Assembly: GCA_947629325.1 (NCBI GenBank)
Contig: CANRDE010000011.1
Location: 1-34,535 of the forward strand
Direction: 5' to 3'
DNA length: 34,535 bases
Source of the DNA: an uncultured Bacilli bacterium
GTDB taxonomy: Bacteria; Bacillota_I; Bacilli_A; RF39; UBA660
The notes beneath the pieces are model-generated. The model ran no database searches. It was given only the letters and a program-made list of their open reading frames with translations, and had not been told where the DNA came from. Below, one piece after another: positions 24,511 to 32,766 of the stretch. How positions within the stretch are numbered: the first letter of the stretch is position 1; every line of letters begins with the position of its first letter. A program made the translations under genes and the position numbers.

Positions 24511-27500
24511 ATGGACTTTTCAAAGTATTTTAATTATAAAAATGGTTCTGTCACATATGGGTTAACTACTGAGTTAATTGCTTTTTACGTGGCTCAATTA
24601 TATAAAAATCAAAATAAAAACATTATTTTGGTAACAAGTAATCTTTATGAAAGTAATAAAATATATAATACAATTAAAAATCATGTTGATAATTGTGAAT
24701 TATTTCCAATGGATGATTTTATTACTTCCAAAGTAGTTGCAATGTCTCCCGAGTTTCAATTGGGACGATTAAATGTTTTAGAAAAGATAAAAAATAATAA
24801 GTTAATTATTGTTACCAATTTAATGGGTTATTTGAAATATTTACCCAAGAAAGATCAAAATAAGGCAGTCATTATAAAAGTCAATCAAGTTTATAAAAGA
24901 GATGAATTAGTAAATATTATAGAAAATTTTGGCTATAAACGTGAATCAATGGTCACTATGTCTGGTGAATACTCGGTAAGAGGCTTTATAATTGATATTT
25001 ATGTAATAAATGAATCTCATCCGTTGAGAATTGAATTTAATGGTAACACTATAGAATCGATTCGCTATTTTGACGAAAATAATCAAAGAACTATAAATGA
25101 TATTAATCAAATATCTATTAATCCTTTTCAAGAAATTGAAACCTCGGAAAAAAGTTCTTTATATGATTATTCTAATCAAGGAATAGTTGTATATCTCAAC
25201 AAAGCCCAAATTGATGTGGCCTATGAAAAATTGTGTTATGAAATCACTGAGTTTCAAGAGAGCAATAATGATAACGAAAAATACATATATGGTTTAGAAG
25301 AAATTGGGCCTCAGTATGAATTATTTATTGATACAATAAATAATCCTACCGATTTAATAATAAAGGAAATACCAAGCTTTAATGAAAATTTAGAACTTTT
25401 GCAAGATACGGTTATAAAATGGCAAAAAGAAAAAAAAGAAGTGTATTTTTATTTGCCAAAAGAAAGTGAAATTAAAACTATTAAAAAGATATTACCAAAT
25501 TTCCCTAAAGCAAACATAATAAACCAAAGAATTAATAAAGGTTTTATTTTAAATAATATTGTTTGTATTTCAGAGGATGATATTGGGGTACACGTTAATA
25601 AGGAAGCCAAATATAAAAATAATTTACATATTGGGAAGAAAATCAAAAATTACAATGAATTAGAAAAAGGAGATTATATAGTTCATTTAAATCATGGTAT
25701 AGGTATTTATAATGGTCTAGTTACATTAACAAAAGACAATTTAAAAAAGGATTATATTCAATTATTATATGATGGTAACGACAAAATATATATACCGGTA
25801 GAAAAGATTAATTCTATTTATAAATATACATCTAGAGAGGGAAGTGCTCCTAAATTAAATAAATTAAATTCTAGTAGTTGGGCTAAAACTAAAACTTATA
25901 TAAAAGCAAAAGCTAAGGATATATCCCAAGAATTGTTAACATTATATGCCAAAAGGGCCAGCATAAAAGGGATAGCTTATAAAGATTATGAAGAACAAGC
26001 CATATTTGCTTCTTCTTTTGAATACCAAGAAACTAGGGACCAATTACGAGCGATTAATGAAATAAATGCCGATCTCAATAATAGTGTGCCTATGGATAGA
26101 TTATTGTGTGGAGACGTAGGTTTTGGCAAAACTGAAGTAGCTATGCGAGCTATTTTTAAGACAGTTATAAATAATATGCAAGTAATGTATTTGTGTCCTA
26201 CAACTATTTTGTCTAAACAACAATTTAATGTTATTAAAAATCGTTTTAAAGATGTTCCGGTAGAGATAAGACTTTTGAATAGATTTACTTCTCCTAAAGA
26301 AACAAAAACAATTTTAGAAAAATTGAGTAATGGTACTCTAGATATTTTAGTTGGTACCCATCGAATATTAAGCGATGATATTAAGCCTAAAAAGCTGGGT
26401 TTATTAGTGGTCGATGAAGAGCAACGTTTCGGGGTTAAACATAAAGAAAAAATCAAAGAATTCAAAAATGATGTAAATGTTTTAACTTTATCAGCCACTC
26501 CTATACCTCGAACTCTTAAAATGGCTTTATCCGGATTGCGAGATTTGTCAATAATCGATACTCCTCCTATAAATAGATATCCTGTTCAAACATATGTAAT
26601 AGAAGAAAATGACCTTTTAATTAAGGATGCTATATATAAAGAAATGGCTCGTAAAGGTCAAATATTTGTTTTGTATAACCGAATTGAAGGCCTAGATAAA
26701 ATAGTAAATCATTTAATTAATTTAGTTCCGGAAGCCCGAATTGTTTATGCCCATGGCCAAATGACTAAAGACGAATTAGAAAATATTATGGATGATTTTG
26801 TTAATTATAAGTATGATATTTTAGTATGTACAACGATTATTGAAAATGGCATAGATATAGCAAATGCTAATACTTTAATTGTTTTTGATGCTGATAATTT
26901 TGGCTTATCGCAATTGTATCAAATTAGAGGTCGTGTGGGCCGAAGTGATAAAGTGGCGTATGCCTATCTTTTATATAATAAAACTAAATTATTAAATGAA
27001 ACAGCAGTTAAAAGATTACAGGCCATTAAAGAGTTTACGGAATTGGGAAGTGGGTATAAAATAGCTATGCGTGATTTAGCTATTCGAGGTGCTGGTGATA
27101 TTTTTGGTAGTGATCAGGCTGGCTTTGTTGATTCAGTGGGAATATCATTATATATGAAATTAATCGAAGATGAATTAAAAAAAGCCAAAGGAGAATATGT
27201 TGAAGAGGAAGACGAGAATGACAGTCAAAATTTAATAGAAGTATCCACTCATATAAAAGATGAATATGTATCGGATGAAGATATAAAAATAGAGATTCAC
27301 CAAAAGATAAACGAAATTGATTCCTTAGAAAAATTACAAACGATAAAAGAAGAATTAGAAGATCGTTTTGGGAAAATTGATAAAGATATGGAAATTTATA
27401 TGTATGAGGAATGGTTCAATAATTTATGTAAGATGTTAAATATAAAAAATATAAATAGAACAGAAAGAAGCATAGAAATAATTTTACCTGGGGAAATCTC

Positions 27501-27681
27501 AAACAATATAAAAGGCGATAAATTATTGATTGAAACTATGAGCTTATCTAATAGATTTAATATTAAATATTATCATAATAACATTATAATAACCTTATTT
27601 TATAAAGAATTAAAAGAACATTATGTATATTATCTAGTAAAAGAATTACTAATAATAAAAGAAAGCTTAAAAAATGAATAA
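24511..27681 (+). CDS. mfd: Transcription-repair coupling factor Mfd
   Basis: Mfd removes stalled RNA polymerase from lesions and recruits UvrA. 1056 residues, about 100 shorter than Bacillus Mfd. The N-terminal UvrB-like domains (about 1-290) have SPEFQLGRLNVL and GEYSVRGFIIDIY. The RNA-polymerase-interacting domain follows, with KGDYIVHLNHGIGIY at about 390. The helicase motor has Walker A CGDVGFGKTEVAMRA, DEEQRFG, LSATPIPRTLKMA and QIRGRVGRSDK, plus RDLAIRGAGDIFGSDQAGF from the TRG region. The C-terminal domain 7 (about 940-1056) is divergent but present. The ATG at 24511 follows TTGGAG. The downstream gene spoVT has the same relation to mfd as in Bacillus. Confidence 0.97.
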   Translation: MDFSKYFNYKNGSVTYGLTTELIAFYVAQLYKNQNKNIILVTSNLYESNKIYNTIKNHVDNCELFPMDDFITSKVVAMSPEFQLGRLNVLEKIKNNKLIIVTNLMGYLKYLPKKDQNKAVIIKVNQVYKRDELVNIIENFGYKRESMVTMSGEYSVRGFIIDIYVINESHPLRIEFNGNTIESIRYFDENNQRTINDINQISINPFQEIETSEKSSLYDYSNQGIVVYLNKAQIDVAYEKLCYEITEFQESNNDNEKYIYGLEEIGPQYELFIDTINNPTDLIIKEIPSFNENLELLQDTVIKWQKEKKEVYFYLPKESEIKTIKKILPNFPKANIINQRINKGFILNNIVCISEDDIGVHVNKEAKYKNNLHIGKKIKNYNELEKGDYIVHLNHGIGIYNGLVTLTKDNLKKDYIQLLYDGNDKIYIPVEKINSIYKYTSREGSAPKLNKLNSSSWAKTKTYIKAKAKDISQELLTLYAKRASIKGIAYKDYEEQAIFASSFEYQETRDQLRAINEINADLNNSVPMDRLLCGDVGFGKTEVAMRAIFKTVINNMQVMYLCPTTILSKQQFNVIKNRFKDVPVEIRLLNRFTSPKETKTILEKLSNGTLDILVGTHRILSDDIKPKKLGLLVVDEEQRFGVKHKEKIKEFKNDVNVLTLSATPIPRTLKMALSGLRDLSIIDTPPINRYPVQTYVIEENDLLIKDAIYKEMARKGQIFVLYNRIEGLDKIVNHLINLVPEARIVYAHGQMTKDELENIMDDFVNYKYDILVCTTIIENGIDIANANTLIVFDADNFGLSQLYQIRGRVGRSDKVAYAYLLYNKTKLLNETAVKRLQAIKEFTELGSGYKIAMRDLAIRGAGDIFGSDQAGFVDSVGISLYMKLIEDELKKAKGEYVEEEDENDSQNLIEVSTHIKDEYVSDEDIKIEIHQKINEIDSLEKLQTIKEELEDRFGKIDKDMEIYMYEEWFNNLCKMLNIKNINRTERSIEIILPGEISNNIKGDKLLIETMSLSNRFNIKYYHNNIIITLFYKELKEHYVYYLVKELLIIKESLKNE

Positions 27682-27753
27682 GCAAATTTAAGTATAAATT
27701 TAAGTATAATTTAATCAAAAATTATTCACACTATAAAAAGGAGTGAGTAGTAT

Positions 27754-28263
27754 ATGATTAAAAGCGGAATTACTAGAAAAATTGATGAGTTAGGACGAAT
27801 TGTAGTTCCCAAAGAAATAAGATATAATTTAGGAATTAGAGATGGTGAACCTTTAGAAATATATACTAGTGATAATTCCATAATTATTAAAAAATTTTCT
27901 CAAATGGAAAATATAAAGGATGTAAGTCAAAAAATTTGTGATATTTTCTATGATGTTTCTAATATTGGAATAATCGTTAGTGATAGAGAAAAAATAATTG
28001 CTGCTAGTAGTAATTTAAAAAGCTTAATAAATTCGAAGTTGGCTAATAACCACAAAAATTTAATTGATAATCGTGAAAGTTATATTTCTGATAAAATGGA
28101 ATCAAATTTTAATATAAATGCTTTTACAACGATAGTTCCCATTATAACATCAGTAGATTGTAGCGGCTTAATAATTATTTTAAGTTCTAAAAATGATGAC
28201 TTTAATTTAAAATTGGCTAAAATAGCGCAGAAATTAATTGTACAAAAATTAGACGTTACTTGA
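27754..28263 (+). CDS. spoVT: SpoVT/AbrB-family sporulation transcription regulator
   Basis: 169 residues. The N-terminal AbrB swapped-hairpin domain is near-canonical: IKSGITRKIDELGRIVVPKE then LEIYTSDNSIIIKKF. The rest (about 55-169) is a GAF-like domain with VSNIGIIVSDREKIIAASS and VDCSGLIIILS, the arrangement of SpoVT rather than of the short AbrB. In Bacillus SpoVT controls late forespore genes under sigma-G and lies directly after mfd, as here. Start ATG with AAAAGGAG upstream. The 72-base upstream gap holds a 12-bp tandem duplication. The stop codon overlaps the T-box promoter. Confidence 0.92.
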   Translation: MIKSGITRKIDELGRIVVPKEIRYNLGIRDGEPLEIYTSDNSIIIKKFSQMENIKDVSQKICDIFYDVSNIGIIVSDREKIIAASSNLKSLINSKLANNHKNLIDNRESYISDKMESNFNINAFTTIVPIITSVDCSGLIIILSSKNDDFNLKLAKIAQKLIVQKLDVT

Positions 28264-28288
28264 TAATAATCCAAAATTATGGTAAACT
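28260..28288 (+). promoter_or_regulatory. Promoter of the T-box/metS operon
   Basis: TTGATA and TAAACT are 17 bases apart. The -35 element overlaps the spoVT stop codon. Confidence 0.65.
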
Positions 28289-28294
28289 TGTATC

Positions 28295-28500
28295 AATTAG
28301 TGAGGAAATTATTAAAAAGAATTATTAAATTGCTGAAAGAGAGTTAATGGTTGGTGAAAATTAATGGGTTTAATAATTTAGTATGAAATAATGGAGCTAA
28401 ATCGCAAAAGTGCGTTAAAACTAAAAGTGTATGGATTAATTCATAAATAAAGGTGGTACCGCGGGTAAAACTCGTCCTTACTTTGTTTATGGATTTTTTT
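28295..28500 (+). promoter_or_regulatory. T-box leader with methionine specifier
   Basis: The T-box sequence AGGTGGTACCGCGG is at 28451-28464, followed by a terminator: CATAAATAAAG pairs with CTTTGTTTATG, then ATTTTTTT. Stem I can be folded from the sequence: ATTATT (about 28308-28313) pairs with AATAAT, and AATTATTAAA (28320-28329) with TTTAATAATT (28370-28379). The bases left between them on the 3' side, TTAGTATGA, form the specifier loop, in which ATG (28383-28385) sits just before the lower helix, as specifiers do. This fits metS downstream. AGAGAG and GGTTGGTG of the apical region are also present. Uncharged tRNA-Met would favour read-through into dUTPase-metS. Confidence 0.88.
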
Positions 28501-28515
28501 ATTAAGGAGAGTTTT

Positions 28516-29010
28516 ATGGACCGTTATTTTGAAAAAATAAGTTTTAATCAATTTCAAAAAGACATCAAAGATGACATAAAATTGTATAATGAATATAAAT
28601 TACCGGAGAGGAAAACTAATTATAGTGCTGGTTATGATTTCTTTGCGGTAGAAGATTTTGAATTACAACCGGGAGAAATTAAGAAAGTTCCAACGGGCTA
28701 TAAAGCTAAATTTCTTAGTGATGAGATGCTTCTAATAATCATAAGAAGTAGTGTAGGATTTAAATATAATGTGCGCATGACTAATCAAGTAGGATTGATT
28801 GACGCCGATTTTTACAATAATCCAGAAAATGAAGGCCATATGTTTATTTCTTTACAAAATGAAGGTAATCAAGTTTTTAGAGTTAAAAAAGGGGAAAGTT
28901 ATGTGCAAGGAATTTTTGTAAAATATCTAACTTGTGGTGATAAAGTTGATAAAATAAGAGATTCTTGGAGCGGAAATCCCCAAAAGAAAGAAGGAAATGA
29001 AAATGAGTAA
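28516..29010 (+). CDS. dUTPase-family protein (dUTP diphosphatase-like)
   Basis: Trimeric dUTPases hydrolyse dUTP to dUMP and pyrophosphate and keep uracil out of DNA. 164 residues from the ATG at 28516, which follows AAGGAGAG. The track start at 28453 lies in the T-box and is not real. Visible motifs: motif 1 SAGYDFFA (about 37-44), motif 2 IIIRSSVGF (74-82), motif 3 NQVGLIDADFYNN (90-102), motif 4 SYVQGIF (128-134). Motif 5, usually R-x-G-G-x-G-S-T near the C terminus, is not recognisable; the tail reads KIRDSWSGNPQKKEG. The gene overlaps metS by 8 bases. Activity, or a relaxed role such as a dUTPase-like nucleotide binder, is therefore open. Confidence 0.85.
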   Translation: MDRYFEKISFNQFQKDIKDDIKLYNEYKLPERKTNYSAGYDFFAVEDFELQPGEIKKVPTGYKAKFLSDEMLLIIIRSSVGFKYNVRMTNQVGLIDADFYNNPENEGHMFISLQNEGNQVFRVKKGESYVQGIFVKYLTCGDKVDKIRDSWSGNPQKKEGNENE

Positions 29011-30526
29011 AAAATTTTATGTAACAACGCCAATATATTATCCCAGTGCCGAATTTCACATAGGTCATTGCTATACTACCATTATTGCCGATGCTTTGGC
29101 TAGATATAAACGTTTAGATGGTTATGATGTCTTTTTTCAAACTGGTACAGATGAGCATGGCTTAAAAATTGAAACTAAAGCCAAAGAGAATAATGTTACC
29201 CCAAAAGAATATGTTGATGTCATAATTGAAAATGCCAAGGACTTATGGAAACAATTAAATATTTCTTATGATTTTTTTCTACGTACAACTGATAAATTTC
29301 ATGAAAAAAAAGTGCAAGAAATATTTAAGAAATTGTATGATCAAGGAGATATCTATAAAGGCGAATACAAAGGGCTATATTGTGTGCCTTGTGAATCATT
29401 TTGGACCGAAACTCAAGTAGTCGATAATAAGTGCCCCGATTGTGGTCGAGAAGTCCAAGAGGTCACAGAAGAAGCTTATTTCTTTCGCTTAAGTAAATAT
29501 CAAAAAAGAATAGAAGAGTTTTATGAACAAAATCCGGATTTTATATTACCAATTTCTCGTAAAAATGAAATGTTAAGCAATTTTATAAAACCAGGATTGG
29601 AAGATTTATGCGTATCTAGAACATCCTTTAAGTGGGGAATCCCTGTTCCCTTTGATGATAAACACGTAGTCTATGTTTGGATAGATGCCTTGTCTAATTA
29701 TATCACTAGTCTAGGTTTTCCTGAAATAACTCCTGAGTTTAAAAAATATTGGCCAGCCGACTTACATCTTGTCGGAAAAGAAATTGTTCGTTTTCACGCA
29801 ATAATTTGGCCTGCCTTATTGATGGCCTTAGGATTAGAATTACCAAAAAAAGTTTTTGGCCATGGTTGGCTAATTATAGATGGAGGGAAAATTAGTAAAA
29901 GTTTAGGTAATTATAAAGATCCTCGTTTTTATATTAAAGCTTATGGTGTTGATGCCGTTCGTTATTTTGCCTTACGTGAAGTTCCATTTGGTAGTGATGG
30001 GGTCTTTTCTGAGAAAGCTCTTATTACAAGGACAAACAGTGATTTATGTAATATTTTGGGGAATTTGGTAAGCAGAACAATTCAAATGGGAATCAAATAT
30101 TTTGATGGTAAAGTAAAAAATACTTATAAAAATGAAGAAATAGATGAAGATTTAAATGCCGCAGTTAAAAATTTAAAAGTTATTATTGATAATAAAATAG
30201 CAGAATTAAAAATTAACGAAGCTTTGGAAAGTATTTTTGAGGTTTTACGAAAATGCAATAAATATATCGATGATACTGCGCCTTGGCTTTTAGCAAAAGA
30301 TGAAAATAATAAAGATAGATTAGAAACAATCATTTATAATTTACTAGAAAGTATTAAAGTATGTGCTATTTTATTGCAAGCATTTATTCCGGAAACTGCT
30401 AATAAGATTTTAGACAGTTTGAAAGTAGAAAACAGAAATTTTGATTCCTTATATCAAGAAGTTGATGTTTACGATTTAGGAAAAGAAAAACCTGCTAATT
30501 TATTTGAAAGAATTAAGGAGGATTAA
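29003..30526 (+). CDS. metS: Methionyl-tRNA synthetase
   Basis: Charges tRNA-Met. 508 residues, the core form. The Rossmann-fold domain starts KKFYVTTPIYYPSAEFHIGHCYT with the HIGH motif. The zinc knuckle reads C-V-P-C then C-P-D-C (about 124-146). KISKSLGNY (about 300) is the KMSKS loop. The anticodon-binding helical domain contains DDTAPWLLAKDE. The C-terminal tRNA-binding (EMAP-type) domain of Bacillus MetS is absent. The track ATG at 28997 is in the end of dUTPase; the second ATG at 29003 follows GAAGG at better spacing. Expression is probably under the Met T-box. The stop codon overlaps tatD (TAATG). Confidence 0.96.
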   Translation: MSKKFYVTTPIYYPSAEFHIGHCYTTIIADALARYKRLDGYDVFFQTGTDEHGLKIETKAKENNVTPKEYVDVIIENAKDLWKQLNISYDFFLRTTDKFHEKKVQEIFKKLYDQGDIYKGEYKGLYCVPCESFWTETQVVDNKCPDCGREVQEVTEEAYFFRLSKYQKRIEEFYEQNPDFILPISRKNEMLSNFIKPGLEDLCVSRTSFKWGIPVPFDDKHVVYVWIDALSNYITSLGFPEITPEFKKYWPADLHLVGKEIVRFHAIIWPALLMALGLELPKKVFGHGWLIIDGGKISKSLGNYKDPRFYIKAYGVDAVRYFALREVPFGSDGVFSEKALITRTNSDLCNILGNLVSRTIQMGIKYFDGKVKNTYKNEEIDEDLNAAVKNLKVIIDNKIAELKINEALESIFEVLRKCNKYIDDTAPWLLAKDENNKDRLETIIYNLLESIKVCAILLQAFIPETANKILDSLKVENRNFDSLYQEVDVYDLGKEKPANLFERIKED

Positions 30527-31275
30527 TGTTTACCGACTCTCATTGCCATTTATATCAAGAGTATTATTCTGATATTGCGGATATAATAAATAAGGCTATG
30601 GAAAAAAAGGTAAATAGATTTATTAATAATGGTTGTGACTCTAAAAGTAATAAAGAAGTGCTAAAGTTAGTGGCTCAATTTCCGCAAATGTATGGTGCTT
30701 TAGGAATTCATCCTGAAAGTGTCACTGAATATAATGAAGATGATTTAACTTTTATAGCTAACAACTTATGTCATCCTAAGATTATTGCCATTGGTGAAAT
30801 AGGATTAGATTATCATTACACTAAAGAAAATAGAGAAGAGCAAATTATTTTGTTTGAAAAACAACTTGCTTTAGCAGAAAAATATAATGTCCCGGTTATA
30901 ATACATAGTCGAGACGCCACCTTAGATACATTATCTATTCTAAAAAAATATAATTTAAAAGGGGTAATTCATTCTTTTTCTGGTAGTCTTGAAACAGCTC
31001 ACGAATATATAAAAATGGGATATTTACTAGGAATTAATGGGGTTATTACTTTTAAAAATGCTAAAATTAAGGATGTGATTAAAAATCTACCTCTAGAATC
31101 TTTGATTTTAGAAACTGATTCACCTTATTTAACGCCAGAACCTTATCGGGGAAAACAAAATAATCCTAGTCATATATTAGAAATCGCCACTTTTATAGCC
31201 CAGTTAAAAGATATTTCTTTAGAAGAATTATCTATCATTACGAACAATAATTTAGGACGAATTTTTAAATTTTAG
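30526..31275 (+). CDS. tatD: TatD-family metal-dependent deoxyribonuclease
   Basis: TIM-barrel hydrolase of the TatD/YcfH family. 249 residues. Metal ligands are visible in TDSHCHLY (start), GEIGLDYHY (about 91-99), VIIHSRDA, IHSFSG and LETDSPYLTPEPYRG (about 200). The C terminus NNNLGRIFKF is typical of the family. It is translationally coupled to metS (one-base overlap) as in many Bacilli. A terminator follows 0-30 bases downstream. Confidence 0.95.
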   Translation: MFTDSHCHLYQEYYSDIADIINKAMEKKVNRFINNGCDSKSNKEVLKLVAQFPQMYGALGIHPESVTEYNEDDLTFIANNLCHPKIIAIGEIGLDYHYTKENREEQIILFEKQLALAEKYNVPVIIHSRDATLDTLSILKKYNLKGVIHSFSGSLETAHEYIKMGYLLGINGVITFKNAKIKDVIKNLPLESLILETDSPYLTPEPYRGKQNNPSHILEIATFIAQLKDISLEELSIITNNNLGRIFKF

Positions 31276-31308
31276 TGTTGATAACTATAGTGTTTTCAAC
31301 ACTTTTTT
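31274..31308 (+). terminator. Terminator after tatD
   Basis: AGTGTTGA pairs perfectly with TCAACACT, loop of 14 bases, then TTTTTT. The left arm begins at the tatD stop codon. It closes the T-box operon. Confidence 0.85.
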
Positions 31309-31315
31309 AGCATTT

Positions 31316-31344
31316 TTGACAAATTAAAGCTAAATATGTATAAT
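31316..31344 (+). promoter_or_regulatory. Consensus sigma-A promoter for the 3D-domain gene
   Basis: TTGACA and TATAAT separated by exactly 17 bases, both perfect. The start codon of the 3D-domain gene lies 22 bases after the -10 element. Confidence 0.88.
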
Positions 31345-31366
31345 TAAAAGAGTAAGAAGGTGAATA

Positions 31367-31891
31367 ATGAAAAGATTGATTAGTAGAACAATACGTATTT
31401 TAGTAATTACTCTTTTTGTTGTAGTATCTACAAGTTATGTTCACATAATAGAAAACAAATCTTACAGTGATAATATAAATAAGACCGTTAATTTGTCTAC
31501 GATGGCTTTAAAAGTAGATGAATTTCGAGAAAATGATATATATAGTGTTAAAGATACTTATACGGGGGATTTAACCGGTTATGTTTATAATTGCCCATTA
31601 TGTAATGGCACTTTAGGGTGTTTGCGAACTTATGATATAACGGATGGTAAAACTACCTATCATGATGATACATATGGTGAAGTTAGAATTGTAGCTTCTT
31701 CCACAAATCTTCCTTGTGGAACCATCGTTAGTTTTAAAACGGCGAGAATTTCAGAGAAACCGGTTCTAGCGATAGTGTTAGATAGAGGAGTAAGAGGAAA
31801 TTCTTTAGATTTATTAAGTAGAGATTTAGATTATGCTCTTAATTTAGGACGAAGTGTTATCACTTATGATGTTTTAAGAGAAGGATGGTAA
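31367..31891 (+). CDS. Exported 3D-domain protein (YabE-like cell-wall protein)
   Basis: 174 residues with an N-terminal signal anchor (about 9-26). The C-terminal part has the double-psi 3D pattern: TGYVYNCPLCNGTLGCL (about 71-87), VASSTNLPCGTIVSF (about 110-124), then AIVLDRGVRGNSLDLL (about 139-154), which supplies the conserved aspartates. In Bacillus the gene between tatD and rnmV/ksgA is yabE, a cell-wall lytic transglycosylase-like protein with G5 and 3D domains. Here the G5 and DUF348 repeats are absent. Three cysteines in the first block are unusual and could bind metal or form a disulfide. Ribosome binding site AGAAGGTGA precedes the ATG. Confidence 0.82.
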   Translation: MKRLISRTIRILVITLFVVVSTSYVHIIENKSYSDNINKTVNLSTMALKVDEFRENDIYSVKDTYTGDLTGYVYNCPLCNGTLGCLRTYDITDGKTTYHDDTYGEVRIVASSTNLPCGTIVSFKTARISEKPVLAIVLDRGVRGNSLDLLSRDLDYALNLGRSVITYDVLREGW

Positions 31892-31898
31892 ATAAGAC

Positions 31899-32672
31899 TT
31901 GAAAGCAAAAAAAAGTTTAGGCCAAAATTTTTTGATTGATAAGAATGTAATTAATAGAATTGCTACAAGTATAAATGCTCAACCATCTGATTTAATTATT
32001 GAAATTGGGCCCGGAAAAGGGGCATTAACCAAAATTCTAAAAGAAAAAAAAGCCTCTTTAGTATGTTTTGAAATTGATAGGGACTTGAAGCACTATTTAG
32101 ATGTTTTACAGGATGAAAAAACGAAAATAATTTATGATGACATTTTGCAAGTTGACTTATTAAAAGTTGTTAGTCAAATTCAGTATAATAATTTATTGAT
32201 TGTAGGAAACCTTCCATATTATATTACGACTGCAATTTTAAAACATTTAATTGATGCTAATTTAGATATAAATGAAATGATTTTTATGGTTCAAGATGAG
32301 GTAGCTAATAGATTTACGGCTCAACCACAAAGTCGTGATTATGGTAGTATAACTTTATATTTACAATATTATTTTAAAGTAACCAAATTATTTAAAGTCG
32401 GTAAAAATTGTTTTAATCCAATTCCCAAAGTAGAAAGTGCCATTATTAAATTTGAAAAAAGAGAAAATTTACCTGGTGTAGATAAACAAAAGTATTTTAG
32501 GTTAGTAAATGATAGTTTTAAAATGAAAAGAAAAACTTTAAAAAATAATTTAAAAGATTATGATTTTAAAATAATTTCGCGAATTTTAAAAGAATTTGGA
32601 TTAAATGACAACGTTAGAGCCGAAGAATTATCTGAGGAAGTTTTTATTAAATTAACTAAAGAATTAATGTAG
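31899..32672 (+). CDS. ksgA: 16S rRNA dimethyladenosine transferase (KsgA/RsmA)
   Basis: Dimethylates two adjacent adenines (1518/1519) in 16S rRNA. 257 residues. It begins KAKKSLGQNFLIDKNVINRI, with SAM loop IIEIGPGKGALTKIL at about 33-47 and active-site NLPYYITTAIL near 104. The middle has FMVQDEVANRFTAQP, and the C-terminal half the FNPIPKVESAII and KMKRKTLKNNL segments. The start is a TTG at 31899, 7 bases after the stop of the previous gene, with GGATGG upstream. In Bacillus rnmV (RNase M5) precedes it; no such gene is present. Confidence 0.96.
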   Translation: MKAKKSLGQNFLIDKNVINRIATSINAQPSDLIIEIGPGKGALTKILKEKKASLVCFEIDRDLKHYLDVLQDEKTKIIYDDILQVDLLKVVSQIQYNNLLIVGNLPYYITTAILKHLIDANLDINEMIFMVQDEVANRFTAQPQSRDYGSITLYLQYYFKVTKLFKVGKNCFNPIPKVESAIIKFEKRENLPGVDKQKYFRLVNDSFKMKRKTLKNNLKDYDFKIISRILKEFGLNDNVRAEELSEEVFIKLTKELM

Positions 32673-32673
32673 C

Positions 32674-32733
32674 AAAGTAGAATTTTAAAGTATTAATCTA
32701 ATTAGATTAATAACAAAAATTCTACTTTTTTTA
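32674..32733 (+). terminator. Long hairpin terminator after ksgA
   Basis: AAAGTAGAATTTT pairs with AAAATTCTACTTT, and inside lies a perfect 18-bp palindrome TTAATCTAATTAGATTAA. A T tract follows the outer stem. Confidence 0.75.
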
Positions 32734-32766
32734 TAATTTTAGCATAATATTTTATAGGTGATAGTT

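Noticed and set aside
25986-26498. 170-residue minus-strand ORF opposite mfd
   Set aside because: Lies opposite the conserved helicase motifs of mfd; no start context and no family resemblance.
28453-28515. Upstream extension of the dUTPase ORF (MVPRVKLVLTLF...)
   Set aside because: These codons are the T-box and terminator of the leader; the ATG at 28516 has a proper ribosome binding site.
32693-32710. Palindrome TTAATCTAATTAGATTAA as an operator
   Set aside because: It lies at the tip of a long hairpin that forms a terminator after ksgA; no sign of an independent site.
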